A DNA stretch of 64,000 bases from JAXMAF01 sp046350555 (GCA_046350555.1 JAXMAF010000005.1:248001-312000), one strand, 5' to 3'; counted from the first letter of the stretch, positions 36,286 through 45,842 are shown. Program-made: numbers and translations. The notes: generated from the letters alone by a model not told the origin.

Positions 36286-37344
36286 ATGGCTCCACTGCTG
36301 CTCTACGCAACCTGTGCCGTCGCGGCGATCGGCCTCTACATGATCCTGCGTCCGGGCTCGCGCGCGTTGCACGTCGCGGGATCGCTGGTGGGAGTCGCGG
36401 CGCTGGCGTACCTGGCCTCGGAGCTGATCGTGCGCGCCGGTGGCTGGGGCGAGTCGGGCGCCGGCGACGGCTTCTGGCCGGTCTACGCCCTGTTCTGCCT
36501 GATTGCCTTGGGCGGCGCAGTCCGGATGGTCACCCATCCGCGACCGGTCTACGCGGCGCTCTACTTCGTGCTGGTCGTGATCGCCTCCGCGGCGCTCTTC
36601 CTGCTCCTCCAGGCCGAGTTCATGGCGTTTGCGCTCGTCATCGTCTACGCGGGGGCGATCCTCATCACGTACCTCTTCGTCCTCATGCTCGCCCAGCAGG
36701 CGGAGAGCGAGAACGAGCTGGAGACGCTTGCCGAATACGACCGCGTGCCGCGCGAGCCGGCGACCGCCGTCGTGGTCGGGCTGCTCATGGTCGCGGTGCT
36801 CGCCCACGCCCTCTTCGCTGGCAGCCCCGCCGTGGACGGCCGCACCGGGCGGCCCGGCCCGTCGTCGTTGCGAGGACAGGCGTGGCCGGCGGGAAGCGCG
36901 GTCGAGGCGGACAACCGGGCGTGGCGCGACCTCGACCTCATGCCCAAGGCCCGCGACGCCGCGCTGCGCGAGCTGGCGCCGGGGCTGCGGGAGGTCGTCG
37001 TGCGCGACGGCCGCGCCATCTCGGTGCGCGACGGCAAGGCCTTCGCGACGATCGTCGACGCCGATGGCGCATCGCGCGAGGTCGAGTTCCCCGCCTCCGC
37101 GAAACCGATCAACAGTGCGCGGGTCGGCCTTGCCCTCGTCGCGAAGTTCCCGGTCTCGCTCGAGCTCGCCGGCGTCATCCTGACGATGGCGATGTTCGGC
37201 GCCGTCGTGCTGGCTCGACGACAGGCGGAGCTGGGCGAGGATCAGCGGCGGCAGGCGGTGGGCATGCGCCGGCTGACGGTCGACGACGGCGAGCCGGTCG
37301 AGCGCGACGCCGGACTGCGCGGTCCGCGCGGAGGAGCACGCTGA
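36286..37344 (+). CDS. nuoJ: NADH-quinone oxidoreductase subunit J, long form
   Basis: 352 residues, about twice the usual NuoJ length of 165-210. The core is recognisable: FCLIALGGAVRMVTHPRPVYAAL (split: ALGGAVRMV, then PVYAALYFVLVVIASAALF), FMAFALVIVYAGAILITYLFVLML and the last helix ELAGVILTMAMFGAVVLA. Between the fourth and fifth helices lies an extra soluble segment of about 110 residues (nt about 36,820-37,130), hydrophilic and charged, including REVVVRDGRAISVRDGKAF-like strands (under a single domain, not recognised). NuoJ is part of the proton-pumping membrane arm of complex I. First gene of nuoJKLMN; its stop overlaps the nuoK start (TGATG). Confidence 0.92.
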   Translation: MAPLLLYATCAVAAIGLYMILRPGSRALHVAGSLVGVAALAYLASELIVRAGGWGESGAGDGFWPVYALFCLIALGGAVRMVTHPRPVYAALYFVLVVIASAALFLLLQAEFMAFALVIVYAGAILITYLFVLMLAQQAESENELETLAEYDRVPREPATAVVVGLLMVAVLAHALFAGSPAVDGRTGRPGPSSLRGQAWPAGSAVEADNRAWRDLDLMPKARDAALRELAPGLREVVVRDGRAISVRDGKAFATIVDADGASREVEFPASAKPINSARVGLALVAKFPVSLELAGVILTMAMFGAVVLARRQAELGEDQRRQAVGMRRLTVDDGEPVERDAGLRGPRGGAR

Positions 37345-37742
37345 TGCTGCCCGCGGCCGGCTCGATCTCGCCCGCTCTCCTCGTGGACGCGATGCGCCCG
37401 GCGTTTCCGAACGCGGTCCTCGCGCAGGCCGCGATGGCGCCCGGTGCGCTCGATCTCGTCCTGCTGCTCAGCGCGGCGCTCTTCGCCATCGGTCTCGTCG
37501 GCTTCCTCGCGCGGCGCAACATGATCCTCATGTTCCTCTGCACGGAGCTCATGTTCCAGGCCGCGGCGCTGGCGATGGTCGCGTTCGGGCGGATGCACAT
37601 GGACATGTCGGGCCAGGTCTTCGTGATCTTCATCCTGACGATCGCCGCGGCCGAGGCGGCGCTGGCGCTCGGTCTGGTCGTGCTTCTCTACCGGCGGCGC
37701 GAGACGCTCAGCGCCGAGGCGTGGTCGGAGCTTCACGAGTAG
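37344..37742 (+). CDS. nuoK: NADH-quinone oxidoreductase subunit K
   Basis: 132 residues, longer than the usual 100 because of an N-terminal extension of about 30 residues before LDLVLLLSAALFAIGLVGFL. Three helices with the conserved membrane glutamates in LMFLCTELMFQAAALAMVAF and IAAAEAALALGLVVLLYRR, both needed for proton translocation in E. coli. The ATG overlaps the nuoJ stop by one base. A later in-frame ATG (37,434, just before APGALDLV) would give a standard-length protein and cannot be excluded as the true start. Confidence 0.93.
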   Translation: MLPAAGSISPALLVDAMRPAFPNAVLAQAAMAPGALDLVLLLSAALFAIGLVGFLARRNMILMFLCTELMFQAAALAMVAFGRMHMDMSGQVFVIFILTIAAAEAALALGLVVLLYRRRETLSAEAWSELHE

Positions 37743-37784
37743 GCCAGCACGCGTGCGGTCGCACGAGAGCCTCGCGGTTCATCC

Positions 37785-40040
37785 ATGCTCACCTCCTTCG
37801 CCCCGATCTCCTCCGCCGTCGTCGCCGCATTCGCGGCCGTCGGCGCTGCGCCGGCGGCGGGCGGCCACGCCGGCTCCGCCTCCGAGGGCGTCTCGGCGCT
37901 CGAGCGGGCGGCGGACGTGGCCCGGAACATCGTCGCGGCGACGCCCGATCCGGCGCTGCACTGGGCCGGGTGGATCCTCTGGCTTCCGGCGATCTCGGCG
38001 GTGCTGTGCGGACTCTGCGCGGCCCTGCGCGTGAAGGGCAAGCTGCCCGCGTGGATCACCGTCGGACTTCTCGGCGGCGCCGCGGCGCTCGTCTTCGCCC
38101 TGTACGGGCGCGCCGACGGGCCCGTCACGGTCCACCTCTTCGACTGGATCGACCTGCGCTGGGGCGACCGGCCGGGATCGTCGCTCGTCGCGAACTTCAC
38201 GCTCTACATCGACTCGCTCACGCTCTTCTGGATGCTCTTCGTCGTGCCGCTCGGCACCTTGATCGCCCTGTACGCGAGCGAGTACATGGAGCCCGACCTG
38301 CCCTCGGCGGGCGGGCGCGGCTACGCCCGGTTCTTCGCGGGCGTGAGCATCTTCCTCTTCGCGATGGGCTGCCTGGTGATGGGCGGCAACCTCGTGATGC
38401 TCTACCTCGGCTGGGAGGGCGTGGGCTTCGCGAGCTACCTGCTGGTCGGCTACTACTACCAGAAGCCCAGCGCCGTCGCCGCCGCGAAGAAGGCGTTCAT
38501 CGTGAACCGGATCGGAGACCTCGGCCTCGCGCTGGGGATCTACTGCATCTGGATCAACTACGGCTCGCTCGAGTACGACGCGCTCTGGAAGGCGCTGGCC
38601 GACGCGCCGGGCGGCGAGGACATCGTCTCGGGCTGGAGCGTCCACGCGATTCCGTTCCTCCTGATGCTCGGGGCGTTCGGCAAGAGCGCGCAGCTTCCGC
38701 TGTACGTCTGGCTGCCCGACGCCATGGAGGGCCCGACGCCGGTCTCGGCGCTCATCCATGCGGCGACGATGGTCACCGCGGGCGTCTACCTGATTGCGCG
38801 GCTGTATCCGTTCTTCCTCCTGCACGACGCGGCGCTGCCGACGGTGGCGTGGGTGGGCGGGCTCACGGCGCTGCTGGCCGCGACGATCGGCATGGCCCAG
38901 TACGACATCAAGCGCGTCATGGCGTACTCGACCGTCTCGCAGTTGGGGTACATGTTCCTCGGCCTGGGCGTCATGACGACCTACGGCGCCGCGTTCCACG
39001 TCTTCACGCACGCCTTCTTCAAGGCCGTGCTCTTCCTCACCTGCGGCGCCGTCATGCACGGCTTCGCCGGACAGCTCGACCTGCGCAAGGTCTCCGGCCT
39101 GATCCACATCGCCGGCTGGCGCATCGTCGCGGTCACGATGCTGATCGGCTGCCTCTGCCTCTCGGGCGTGCCCTTCTCCAGCGGCTTCTTCTCGAAGGAC
39201 GAGATCATCGGACAGGCGTTCATCGCCGGACGGACGACGCTCGGGCTGATCGCGCTCTTCACCGCCGGCCTCACCGCGTACTACGCCTTCCGCGTCTGGT
39301 TCCGCGTCTGCGCCGGTCCGGTGCAGTACGAGCCCGGCGAGGAGGCGCACGGCCACGGCGACGATGCCCACGGTCACGACGGGCATGGCGGCGCCCACGG
39401 CGGCGAATTCCATCCGCACGCGCCGCGGCTGGCCATCAACTTCGTGCTGGTCGTGATCGCCTTCGGGGCCGTCGTCTGCGCCTATTTCCCCGGCGGCTCG
39501 TGGGTCCGCGAGATGGTCGCCCACAGCAGCGCGGCCGTCGGGGCGGGCGAGGCGCACGGCGCGGCGGGTGCGCACGCGGGCGAGGCCTCGCACGACACGC
39601 TCCTGGGCGTGAGCCGCCACCTCGCGATGTACTTCATCTCCGGCACGTTTGCGGCGACCGGCATCCTCGTGGCGTGGCGCCTGCACCTGGCCAACCGCAA
39701 GTCGGCCGACGATCTTCGCGCGGCGCTGCTCGCGAACCCGGCGACGCGGTGGCTGCCGACGGCGATGGAGAACAAGTGGTACGTGGACGAGATCTACATC
39801 GCGGCCGTGCGGGCGCCGCTGTGGCTGCTCGGCCACGTCTTCGGATTCCTCGACCGCTACCTCGTCGACGGCCTGCTCGTGGATGGCACGGCGCGGATTC
39901 CCCGTGCGCTCGGTCGCCTCTTCCAGCCGCTTCAGAACGGCGTGCTCCAGGGCTACGCGGCGACGATGGCCGGTGGCGTCGGGCTCATCATCGCGTGGCT
40001 GGTGGCGCTGCCGTGGCTGCGGCAGTGGTGGGGAGGATGA
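37785..40040 (+). CDS. nuoL: NADH-quinone oxidoreductase subunit L
   Basis: 751 residues. Antiporter-like subunit with about 16 transmembrane helices, including LYLGWEGVGFASYLLVGYYY, QLPLYVWLPDAMEGPTPVSALIHAATMVTAGVYL (split at 20: LPLYVWLPDAMEGPTPVSAL) and AYSTVSQLGYMFLGLGV, the family hallmarks with the key Glu and Lys residues. GVPFSSGFFSKDEIIG and the long C-terminal amphipathic helix region follow. A His/Gly/Asp-rich loop (AHGHGDDAHGHDGHGG, about residues 519-547) is inserted before helix 14, and a second Ala/Gly/His stretch follows around 587-605. Pumps protons or sodium in complex I. Fourth-largest gene of the window, 42 bp after nuoK. Confidence 0.95.
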   Translation: MLTSFAPISSAVVAAFAAVGAAPAAGGHAGSASEGVSALERAADVARNIVAATPDPALHWAGWILWLPAISAVLCGLCAALRVKGKLPAWITVGLLGGAAALVFALYGRADGPVTVHLFDWIDLRWGDRPGSSLVANFTLYIDSLTLFWMLFVVPLGTLIALYASEYMEPDLPSAGGRGYARFFAGVSIFLFAMGCLVMGGNLVMLYLGWEGVGFASYLLVGYYYQKPSAVAAAKKAFIVNRIGDLGLALGIYCIWINYGSLEYDALWKALADAPGGEDIVSGWSVHAIPFLLMLGAFGKSAQLPLYVWLPDAMEGPTPVSALIHAATMVTAGVYLIARLYPFFLLHDAALPTVAWVGGLTALLAATIGMAQYDIKRVMAYSTVSQLGYMFLGLGVMTTYGAAFHVFTHAFFKAVLFLTCGAVMHGFAGQLDLRKVSGLIHIAGWRIVAVTMLIGCLCLSGVPFSSGFFSKDEIIGQAFIAGRTTLGLIALFTAGLTAYYAFRVWFRVCAGPVQYEPGEEAHGHGDDAHGHDGHGGAHGGEFHPHAPRLAINFVLVVIAFGAVVCAYFPGGSWVREMVAHSSAAVGAGEAHGAAGAHAGEASHDTLLGVSRHLAMYFISGTFAATGILVAWRLHLANRKSADDLRAALLANPATRWLPTAMENKWYVDEIYIAAVRAPLWLLGHVFGFLDRYLVDGLLVDGTARIPRALGRLFQPLQNGVLQGYAATMAGGVGLIIAWLVALPWLRQWWGG

Positions 40041-40126
40041 TCGCGCCCCGGGCCCGCGCGCACGGCGAGACCGGCCGTGGCGCGCCGGCGGGACGCTCCG
40101 GCAAGGATTCGAGGAACTGACCCAAC

Positions 40127-41839
40127 GTGACGGCTGCACTGCTCATCCTGATTCCGCTCGTCGCCGCCGTCGCGGCGGCGATCGCGCCGTCGGCGACGTC
40201 GCGGTGGGTGGCGCTGCTGGGTTCGCTGGCGCTCTTCGCCCACGCGGTCATCGCCGCCATGTTCTTCGGCGCGTGGGGAACCGACCGCTTCGCGCTGACT
40301 TCGAGCGTCGCGTGGCTGCCGCAGTTCGGGATCAACCTCTCGTTCGGCGCCGACTCCGTGTCGATGGCGCTGATCGTGCTCAACTGCCTGCTCCTTCCGC
40401 TCTGCGTCTTCGGGTCGTTCACCGCGATCACGCAGCGGCAGCGCGAGTACTACGCGTGGATGCTCGGGCTCGCGGCGGCCGTGAACGGCGTCTTCCTGGC
40501 GCGCGACCTGATCGTCTTCTACACCTGCTTCGAGTTCACGCTCGTTCCGCTCTACTTCCTCATCGCCATCTACGGCGGCCCGAACCGCGAGCGGGCGTCG
40601 ATCAAGTTCTTCCTCTTCACCTTCACCGGCTCGCTCATCACCCTCGCGGGCCTCCTCTACGTCGCATGGCAGTACGCGCTCAGCCGCAGCGGCGCGGCGA
40701 CGGCCGGCGCGTGGACGTTCGACATCGCGACGCTCACCCGGTTCGCCGCCGCCGAGCTCTCGGCGCACCAGCAGGCGATGGTCCTGCTGGCGCTGATGGC
40801 CGGCTTCGCGGTGAAGGTGCCGCTCTTCCCCGTCCACACGTGGCTGCCCCTGGCCCACACCGAGGCGCCGACCGCCGGATCGGTCCTGCTCGCCGGCGTG
40901 CTGCTCAAGCTGGGCACCTACGGCATCTACCGGTTCGTGCTGCCCATGGTGCCCGAGGCGGTCGTGGCGTACGCCCCGTTCATCGCCGTGCTTTCCATCA
41001 TCGGCATCCTCTACGCGGCGCTCATCTGCTGGGTGCAGGACGACGTCAAGCGGCTCGTCGCCTATTCGTCCGTGAGCCACCTCGGCTTCTGCGTGCTCGG
41101 CATGATGGCGCTCAACCCGGTCGGCGTGCAGGGCTCGGTGCTCTACATGATCAACCACGGTCTCTCGACCGGCGCGCTCTTCCTCTGCATCGGCATGATC
41201 TACGAGCGCTTCCACACGCGCGACATGGATGCGATGAGCGGCCTCGCGCGGCGCATGCCGGTGTGGGCCTTCTTCATGGTCTTCTTCACGCTGGCGTCGG
41301 TCGGCCTGCCCGGGCTGAACGGCTTCGTGAGCGAGTTCCTCTGCCTCGTCGGCACGTTCGCCGCGAGCCCCGATGCACCGACGGGCGATCCGGGCGTGCT
41401 CGGTCCGTGGTACGCCGCGGCGGCCGGCGTCGGCATGATCCTCGCGGCGATGTACCTGCTGATCATGCTGGGCAAGGTCGTCTTCGGACCGCTGCGCGTT
41501 CCCGGCGGGGCCCACGGGGAGGACGGCACCCACGCGGCGGATCACGGCGGCGCCGGTCGCGCGACCGCCGCCCGCGCCGGCGCCGGAAGCGGCGCCCGCG
41601 ACGCCACGCTCGGCCACGGCGACGACCACGCCGCGGCGCACAGCGTGCTGCCCGTCGATCTCTCCGTCCGCGAGATCACGATCCTCGTCCCGCTCGCGGT
41701 GCTCTGCCTCGCGCTCGGCTTCGCGCCGAGGTTCTTCACCGACGCCGTCGCCGGCTCGATCGCGGCGACGCTGAAGCCGTACCCGTCGATCGTCGCGAAC
41801 CACGAGACGGCCAGTCTCCCGGAGCCTGCGCGTGACTGA
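40127..41839 (+). CDS. nuoM: NADH-quinone oxidoreductase subunit M
   Basis: 570 residues from GTG 40127. Antiporter-like subunit with about 14 helices; FYTCFEFTLVPLYFLIAIYG contains the conserved catalytic Glu, VKVPLFPVHTWLPLAHTEAP and DDVKRLVAYSSVSHLGFCVLG the conserved Lys/His. FSLPGLNGF-type helix 12 motif is VGLPGLNGFVSEFL. As in NuoL there is a His/Gly/Ala-rich insert near the C-terminus (about residues 461-507, with GHGDDHAAAHS). The last 8 bp overlap the nuoN start. Pumps protons in the membrane arm of complex I. Confidence 0.95.
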   Translation: MTAALLILIPLVAAVAAAIAPSATSRWVALLGSLALFAHAVIAAMFFGAWGTDRFALTSSVAWLPQFGINLSFGADSVSMALIVLNCLLLPLCVFGSFTAITQRQREYYAWMLGLAAAVNGVFLARDLIVFYTCFEFTLVPLYFLIAIYGGPNRERASIKFFLFTFTGSLITLAGLLYVAWQYALSRSGAATAGAWTFDIATLTRFAAAELSAHQQAMVLLALMAGFAVKVPLFPVHTWLPLAHTEAPTAGSVLLAGVLLKLGTYGIYRFVLPMVPEAVVAYAPFIAVLSIIGILYAALICWVQDDVKRLVAYSSVSHLGFCVLGMMALNPVGVQGSVLYMINHGLSTGALFLCIGMIYERFHTRDMDAMSGLARRMPVWAFFMVFFTLASVGLPGLNGFVSEFLCLVGTFAASPDAPTGDPGVLGPWYAAAAGVGMILAAMYLLIMLGKVVFGPLRVPGGAHGEDGTHAADHGGAGRATAARAGAGSGARDATLGHGDDHAAAHSVLPVDLSVREITILVPLAVLCLALGFAPRFFTDAVAGSIAATLKPYPSIVANHETASLPEPARD

Positions 41840-43403
41840 CCTGAGCTTCATGTCCGCGAAGCTGGCGCTGCTCGTGCCGGAGATGGTGCTCCTCGCGGGC
41901 GCCGTGGTGGTGGCGATCCTCGGGCTCTCGCGCGGCAAGGCGCTGCGCGACGCGACGCCGTTCGTGACGATCGGCTTCCTGCTGGTCGCGGCGGTGGTCG
42001 TTCCGTTCGTGCACACCACCGAGCGCGCCGAGGCCGCCGGCCTGCTCATGCCGATGCTCGGCCGGCCGGTGCGCGTGCTGATCTGCGGGATGGGCGCGAT
42101 GGTCTGCCTGCTCTCGGTCGGGCTCATCGATCGCCGGCTCGAGGGCGCCTTCGCGTCCGGGCGCGCCGCGTTCGACCCGATCCGCGTGAACCGCGGCGAG
42201 TTCTACGCCTTCTTCCTGCTGAGCCTCACCGGCGCGATGCTGATCTGCACCGCGAACGACCTCGTCTGGCTCTTCCTCGCGCTCGAGCTGACGTCGCTGC
42301 CGACGTACATCATGGTGGCGATGAGCCGCGCCTCGCGCAAGGCGCAGGAGGCGGCGGTCAAGTACTTCTTCCTCGGCGCGATGGCCGCCGCGATGTTCCT
42401 CTACGGCTTCGCGCTCCTCTACGGATCGACGGGAAGCATCGTGCTCACCACGATGCGTTCGGCGCTCGCCGAGCAGGCGGCGGCGAGCGGCCTGACCCCG
42501 CTGGCGATCACCGGGCTCGTGCTGGCGATCCTCGGGATCGCATACAAGATCACCGCCGCGCCGATGCACTTCTACGCGCCGGACGTCTACGAGGGCGCCG
42601 CGTCCCCGGTGACCGCGTTCCTCGCCTTCGTTCCGAAGACCGCGGGGATGCTGGCGCTCATGCTGCTGCTGGGCACGGCGGGCTGGTCGGGCCACTTCCT
42701 CTCCGATGGAAACGGCCTGCGCCTCGCCTACGACGGACTCCCGCAGCCGATCGTGACGGTCCTGTGGATGGTCGCCGCGCTCACCATGACGCTCGGCAAC
42801 GTGGGTGCGCTGCTCCAGCAGAACGTGAAGCGCATGCTGGCGTACTCGTCGATCGCCCACAGCGGCTACATGATCATCGGGCTCATCGCCGGGCCCGGAC
42901 TCGGCCTCAACGCCGTCCTCTTCTACCTGCTCTCCTACGGCGTGATGAACACCGCGGCCTTCGCGGTGCTCTCGGGCCTCGAGCGGCAGGGCGAGGAGAT
43001 CGAGAACCTGGCCGACCTCGCCGGGCTCGGTCGCCGCCATCCGGCGATGGCGGCGGCCCTCGCGGTGAGCGCCGCCTCGCTCATCGGCATTCCGCCGCTC
43101 CTGGGATTCTGGGGCAAGCTCTACCTCTTCATCGCGGGCGTCGAGGCGGGCCAGATCATGCTCGTGGTGATCGCGTGCGTGAACAGCGCCGTCAGCGCCT
43201 GGTACTACCTGCGACTCGTCGGCCTGCCGATCCTCGCCGCGCCGACGCCACAGGCCGAGTCGGTCGTGCGAGGTCCGTCGATCTGGCCGCGCGTCGCCGC
43301 CGTTGTCGGCGCCGTCGGCGTCCTCCTGCTGCCCTTGGCCGTCCAGCCCCTCGTCGAGATCGCGGCCGGCGCCACGGCGCTATACGCGGGCGCGGCCCCG
43401 TGA
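41832..43403 (+). CDS. nuoN: NADH-quinone oxidoreductase subunit N
   Basis: 523 residues from GTG 41832, overlapping nuoM by 8 bp. Third antiporter-like subunit, about 14 helices: LFLALELTSLPTYIMVAMSR (conserved Glu), APMHFYAPDVYEGAASPVTA (conserved Lys/Asp region), NVKRMLAYSSIAHSGYMIIG and GIPPLLGFWGKLYLF. Last gene of the nuoJKLMN run; the A to I genes are not in the window, so the peripheral arm must be encoded elsewhere or be absent. A diverged repeat (R6) follows the stop. Confidence 0.95.
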   Translation: MTDLSFMSAKLALLVPEMVLLAGAVVVAILGLSRGKALRDATPFVTIGFLLVAAVVVPFVHTTERAEAAGLLMPMLGRPVRVLICGMGAMVCLLSVGLIDRRLEGAFASGRAAFDPIRVNRGEFYAFFLLSLTGAMLICTANDLVWLFLALELTSLPTYIMVAMSRASRKAQEAAVKYFFLGAMAAAMFLYGFALLYGSTGSIVLTTMRSALAEQAAASGLTPLAITGLVLAILGIAYKITAAPMHFYAPDVYEGAASPVTAFLAFVPKTAGMLALMLLLGTAGWSGHFLSDGNGLRLAYDGLPQPIVTVLWMVAALTMTLGNVGALLQQNVKRMLAYSSIAHSGYMIIGLIAGPGLGLNAVLFYLLSYGVMNTAAFAVLSGLERQGEEIENLADLAGLGRRHPAMAAALAVSAASLIGIPPLLGFWGKLYLFIAGVEAGQIMLVVIACVNSAVSAWYYLRLVGLPILAAPTPQAESVVRGPSIWPRVAAVVGAVGVLLLPLAVQPLVEIAAGATALYAGAAP

Positions 43404-43410
43404 TCGGGTG

Positions 43411-43505
43411 AATCGAGACGCATCCTGGTTCGCTGGCGCGCGTTCGCCGGGCTTGTGGTGCAGCCGTCTCGGCTGCCATGCAGCCCAGATGCATGCATGA
43501 CAAGA
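43411..43505. repeat. Composite repeat copy R6 after nuoN
   Basis: GAGACG, 19 bp of diverged spacer, then GCGTTCG at the same spacing as R2 mark the left end of the dispersed family. Directly after it comes TTGTGGTGCAGCCGTCTCGG, which equals the inverse of the right half of the R5 core. So R6 joins the left end of one family to the core of the other. It starts 12 bp after the nuoN stop. Confidence 0.6.
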
Positions 43506-43530
43506 GGAGCCGACGCTCGCGCCCTCGGCG

Positions 43531-44464
43531 CTATCCGCGAACCACCCGTGCCGTCCGGCGCTCCGCCGGCCGCGCGTGGACCTGCACCGCCGTCCCCGCC
43601 ATCGCCAGCACCGCCCATGCGAGCGTCCAACCGGGACGCGATCCCGGCAGCGCCGTCGGATCGCCGAGGAATTGCTGCATCGCGGCCGCGGCGCAGAGAA
43701 TCACGAGCACGCTGCCGACGATCGCGGTGACGAACGCCGCCGTCCAGCGCGAGGCGAGGACGCCGAGGCACAGTCCGACGAAGCCGCACATCGCGGCGCA
43801 CGCGAGCATGAGCGTGCGGACAGGCCGCGAGGCGATCGCCCACTGGCGTGCGACGAGCGCGACGCCGTCGTCGACCAGCGCCCGAAGCTGCCCAAGCCGT
43901 CGCTCCACGGCGGGTGACCAGACGGGCGAGGCGAGGCGCTCGGCGCGGTCGCGGATGCGTGCGCCGAGCGCGGCGATCGTGCCGGCGCCGGCTCGTTCGG
44001 CGTCGTCGATCGCATGAGGGACGCAGTGGGACGCGTCGCTCGACCCATCCGACGCGCTGCGCGAGCGATCCACCGCGCCGTCCTGGTTGTGCGAAGGCGA
44101 TCCATCCGTGGCGCCTCCGCGCTCGCCACGGTGAGCCAGCCCGCGAGCGCGCTGAGAACGCGCGGGCGCTCGGCCGCCGCCAGGCGCGTCGAGAGCGCGG
44201 CGAGGATCGCGCCGACCAAGGCGCCGACCGCGGCGCGCCAAGGGTCCCAGCGCCGGCCGCGGATCCGTTCGTCGCGCCCCCCGAGAGGAAGACCTCGCCG
44301 ATCGCCCAGCCGACGATGCCGCCGGCCACGGCGCCCAGCGCCGCGAGCAGCAGCGCGAGGAGTCGATGACCGGCGAAGACGAGCATGACGCCGACGGCGC
44401 CGGTCGCGGCGACCAGCAGCGCCGCGCCCAGTGAAACGCTCGAATTCAGGGGAATGCTCGGCAT
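43531..44464 (-). CDS. Hypothetical multi-pass membrane protein (two frameshifts)
   Basis: Start ATG is complemented at 44,462-44,464; it reads SVSLGAALLVAATGAVGVML and RLLALLLAALGAVAGGIVG, two hydrophobic helices, then shifts frame at a run of six C (about 44,277-44,282) into WRAAVGALVGAILAALSTRLAAAERP, and again near 44,130 into a stretch ending with helices LACAAMCGFVGLCLGVLA, TAIVGSVLVILCAAAAM and LAWAVLAMAGTAVQV. About 310 residues in total if the frames are joined. No family is recognised. Divergent from pheA. One break is at a homopolymer, which favours a sequencing error. Confidence 0.55.
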
Positions 44465-44648
44465 GCCGTGGGCGACGTCCTGGGCCTCTTCACCTTCGGC
44501 GCGGGTCGGCGCAAGGCACCGGGCCGCGAGGGTCGCGGCGTCCTGCCGCGGTTGCATCGTAGGGCAAGCCCCGGCGTTCAACGGGGCGGTGATGCGCGCG
44601 CCACCCCCGTCGGCGCAGCCGGCGACGCGGATCGCTACCCTGCGACGC

Positions 44649-45740
44649 ATGGCGATGGAGGGACCACGGCCGGACCTGACCGAGCTTCGCGCGAGGATCG
44701 ACGCGATCGATCGTCGCCTGGTCGAGCTGCTCAGCGATCGCGCCAGGATCGTCGTCGAGGTGGGCCGGTCGAAGCGGGAGAGCGGAGTCCCCATCTACGT
44801 GCCGCACCGCGAGCAGGAGGTGCTGGCCCGCGTGCTTGGATACAACACGGGACCGCTCTCGAACCGGACGATCGAGGCGATCTACCGCGAGCTCATGTCC
44901 GGTTCCTTCGCCCTGGAGCTTCCGCTGCGCATCGGCTATCTCGGTCCGCCGGGCTCGTTCAGCCACGTCGCGGCCGTCCGGCACTTCGGAAGCTCGGTCG
45001 AGCTCGCGGACCTGCACGAGATCCCGCACGTCTTCGAGGAGGTCGCGGCGTCGCGCTGCAACTACGGCTTCGTGCCGTACGAGAACTCCATCGGCGGCGG
45101 GATCACGGAGACGCTCGACTCCTTCCAGCGACACGCGGTCACGATCTACGCCGAGGCCCTCGTCGAGGTGAACCAGACGCTGCTGGCCAACTGCGCGCCG
45201 GAGGCGATCGTGCGCGTCTACTCGAAGCCCGAGGCGTTCGGCCAGTGTCGGCGATGGCTCGCCAGCCACCTTCCCGACGCCGAGCTCGTGCCCGAGAGCA
45301 GCACCTCGGCCGCGGCGCGCCGCGCGGCCGGAGAGCCTGGCGCCGCCGCGATCGGCTCGACGCTGGCGGGCGAGCTCTACGGCGTCAACGCGCTCTTCGA
45401 GCGCATCCAGGACAACCCCAACAACATCACCCGCTTTCTCGTGATCGGACGCGAGACCGCGAAGCCCAGCGGCGAGGACAAGACGACGATCATGTTCGCG
45501 ACCGCCCACAAGCCCGGCGCCCTGGTCGATGTGCTCGCCGTCTTCCGCGACGCCGCGATCAACCTGAGCCACATCGACAAGCGGCCCAGCGGTCGCACCA
45601 ACTGGGAGTACACCTTCTTCATCGACTGCGACGCCCACCGCGACGACCCGGCGATGCAGCGCGCCATCGAAGGCGCCCGCGCCCACTGCGCCGCGCTGAC
45701 GGTGCTCGGAAGCTACCCGAAGGCGCGCCGGCTGTTGTGA
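44649..45740 (+). CDS. pheA: Bifunctional chorismate mutase/prephenate dehydratase (P-protein)
   Basis: 363 residues from ATG 44649 (ATG 44655 is an alternative). Chorismate mutase domain about residues 7-90 (LRARIDAIDRRLVELLSDRA, R-x3-V-x-V-K-like VVEVGRSKRESG, YREL). Prephenate dehydratase domain about 97-280: IGYLGPPGSFSHVAA, FVPYENSIGG for substrate binding, TLLANC. C-terminal ACT domain about 285-363 with HKPGALVDVLAVF and, in place of the usual ESRP phenylalanine-sensing motif, DKRP followed by NWEYTFFIDCD. Makes phenylpyruvate from chorismate through prephenate for phenylalanine synthesis. A 6-bp stem hairpin lies in the leader (44,568-44,587) without convincing attenuator features. 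A G-rich repeat begins 25 bp after the stop. Confidence 0.94.
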   Translation: MAMEGPRPDLTELRARIDAIDRRLVELLSDRARIVVEVGRSKRESGVPIYVPHREQEVLARVLGYNTGPLSNRTIEAIYRELMSGSFALELPLRIGYLGPPGSFSHVAAVRHFGSSVELADLHEIPHVFEEVAASRCNYGFVPYENSIGGGITETLDSFQRHAVTIYAEALVEVNQTLLANCAPEAIVRVYSKPEAFGQCRRWLASHLPDAELVPESSTSAAARRAAGEPGAAAIGSTLAGELYGVNALFERIQDNPNNITRFLVIGRETAKPSGEDKTTIMFATAHKPGALVDVLAVFRDAAINLSHIDKRPSGRTNWEYTFFIDCDAHRDDPAMQRAIEGARAHCAALTVLGSYPKARRLL

Positions 45741-45764
45741 GGCGGTGTGCCTTCGCGAGTCCGG

Positions 45765-45842
45765 GAGCGGGAGTTGGGAGGTCGGAGTTGGGGGTTGGGG
45801 GTTGGGGGTTGGGAGTTGGGAATTAGGAATTAGGAGTCGGAG
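45765..45842. repeat. G-rich GGGGGTT/GGGAGTT repeat, potential G-quadruplex
   Basis: Consecutive tracts GGGGG-TT-GGGGG-TT-GGGGG-TT-GGG fit the canonical four-tract quadruplex pattern, flanked by GGGAGTTGGGAATTAGG variants. It lies directly downstream of pheA on the coding strand. Confidence 0.85.

Noticed and set aside
44465..44648. Phenylalanine attenuator upstream of pheA
   Set aside because: One 6-bp stem hairpin and a short LFTF-coding stretch exist, but there is no leader peptide with a Phe run and no terminator with T-run.
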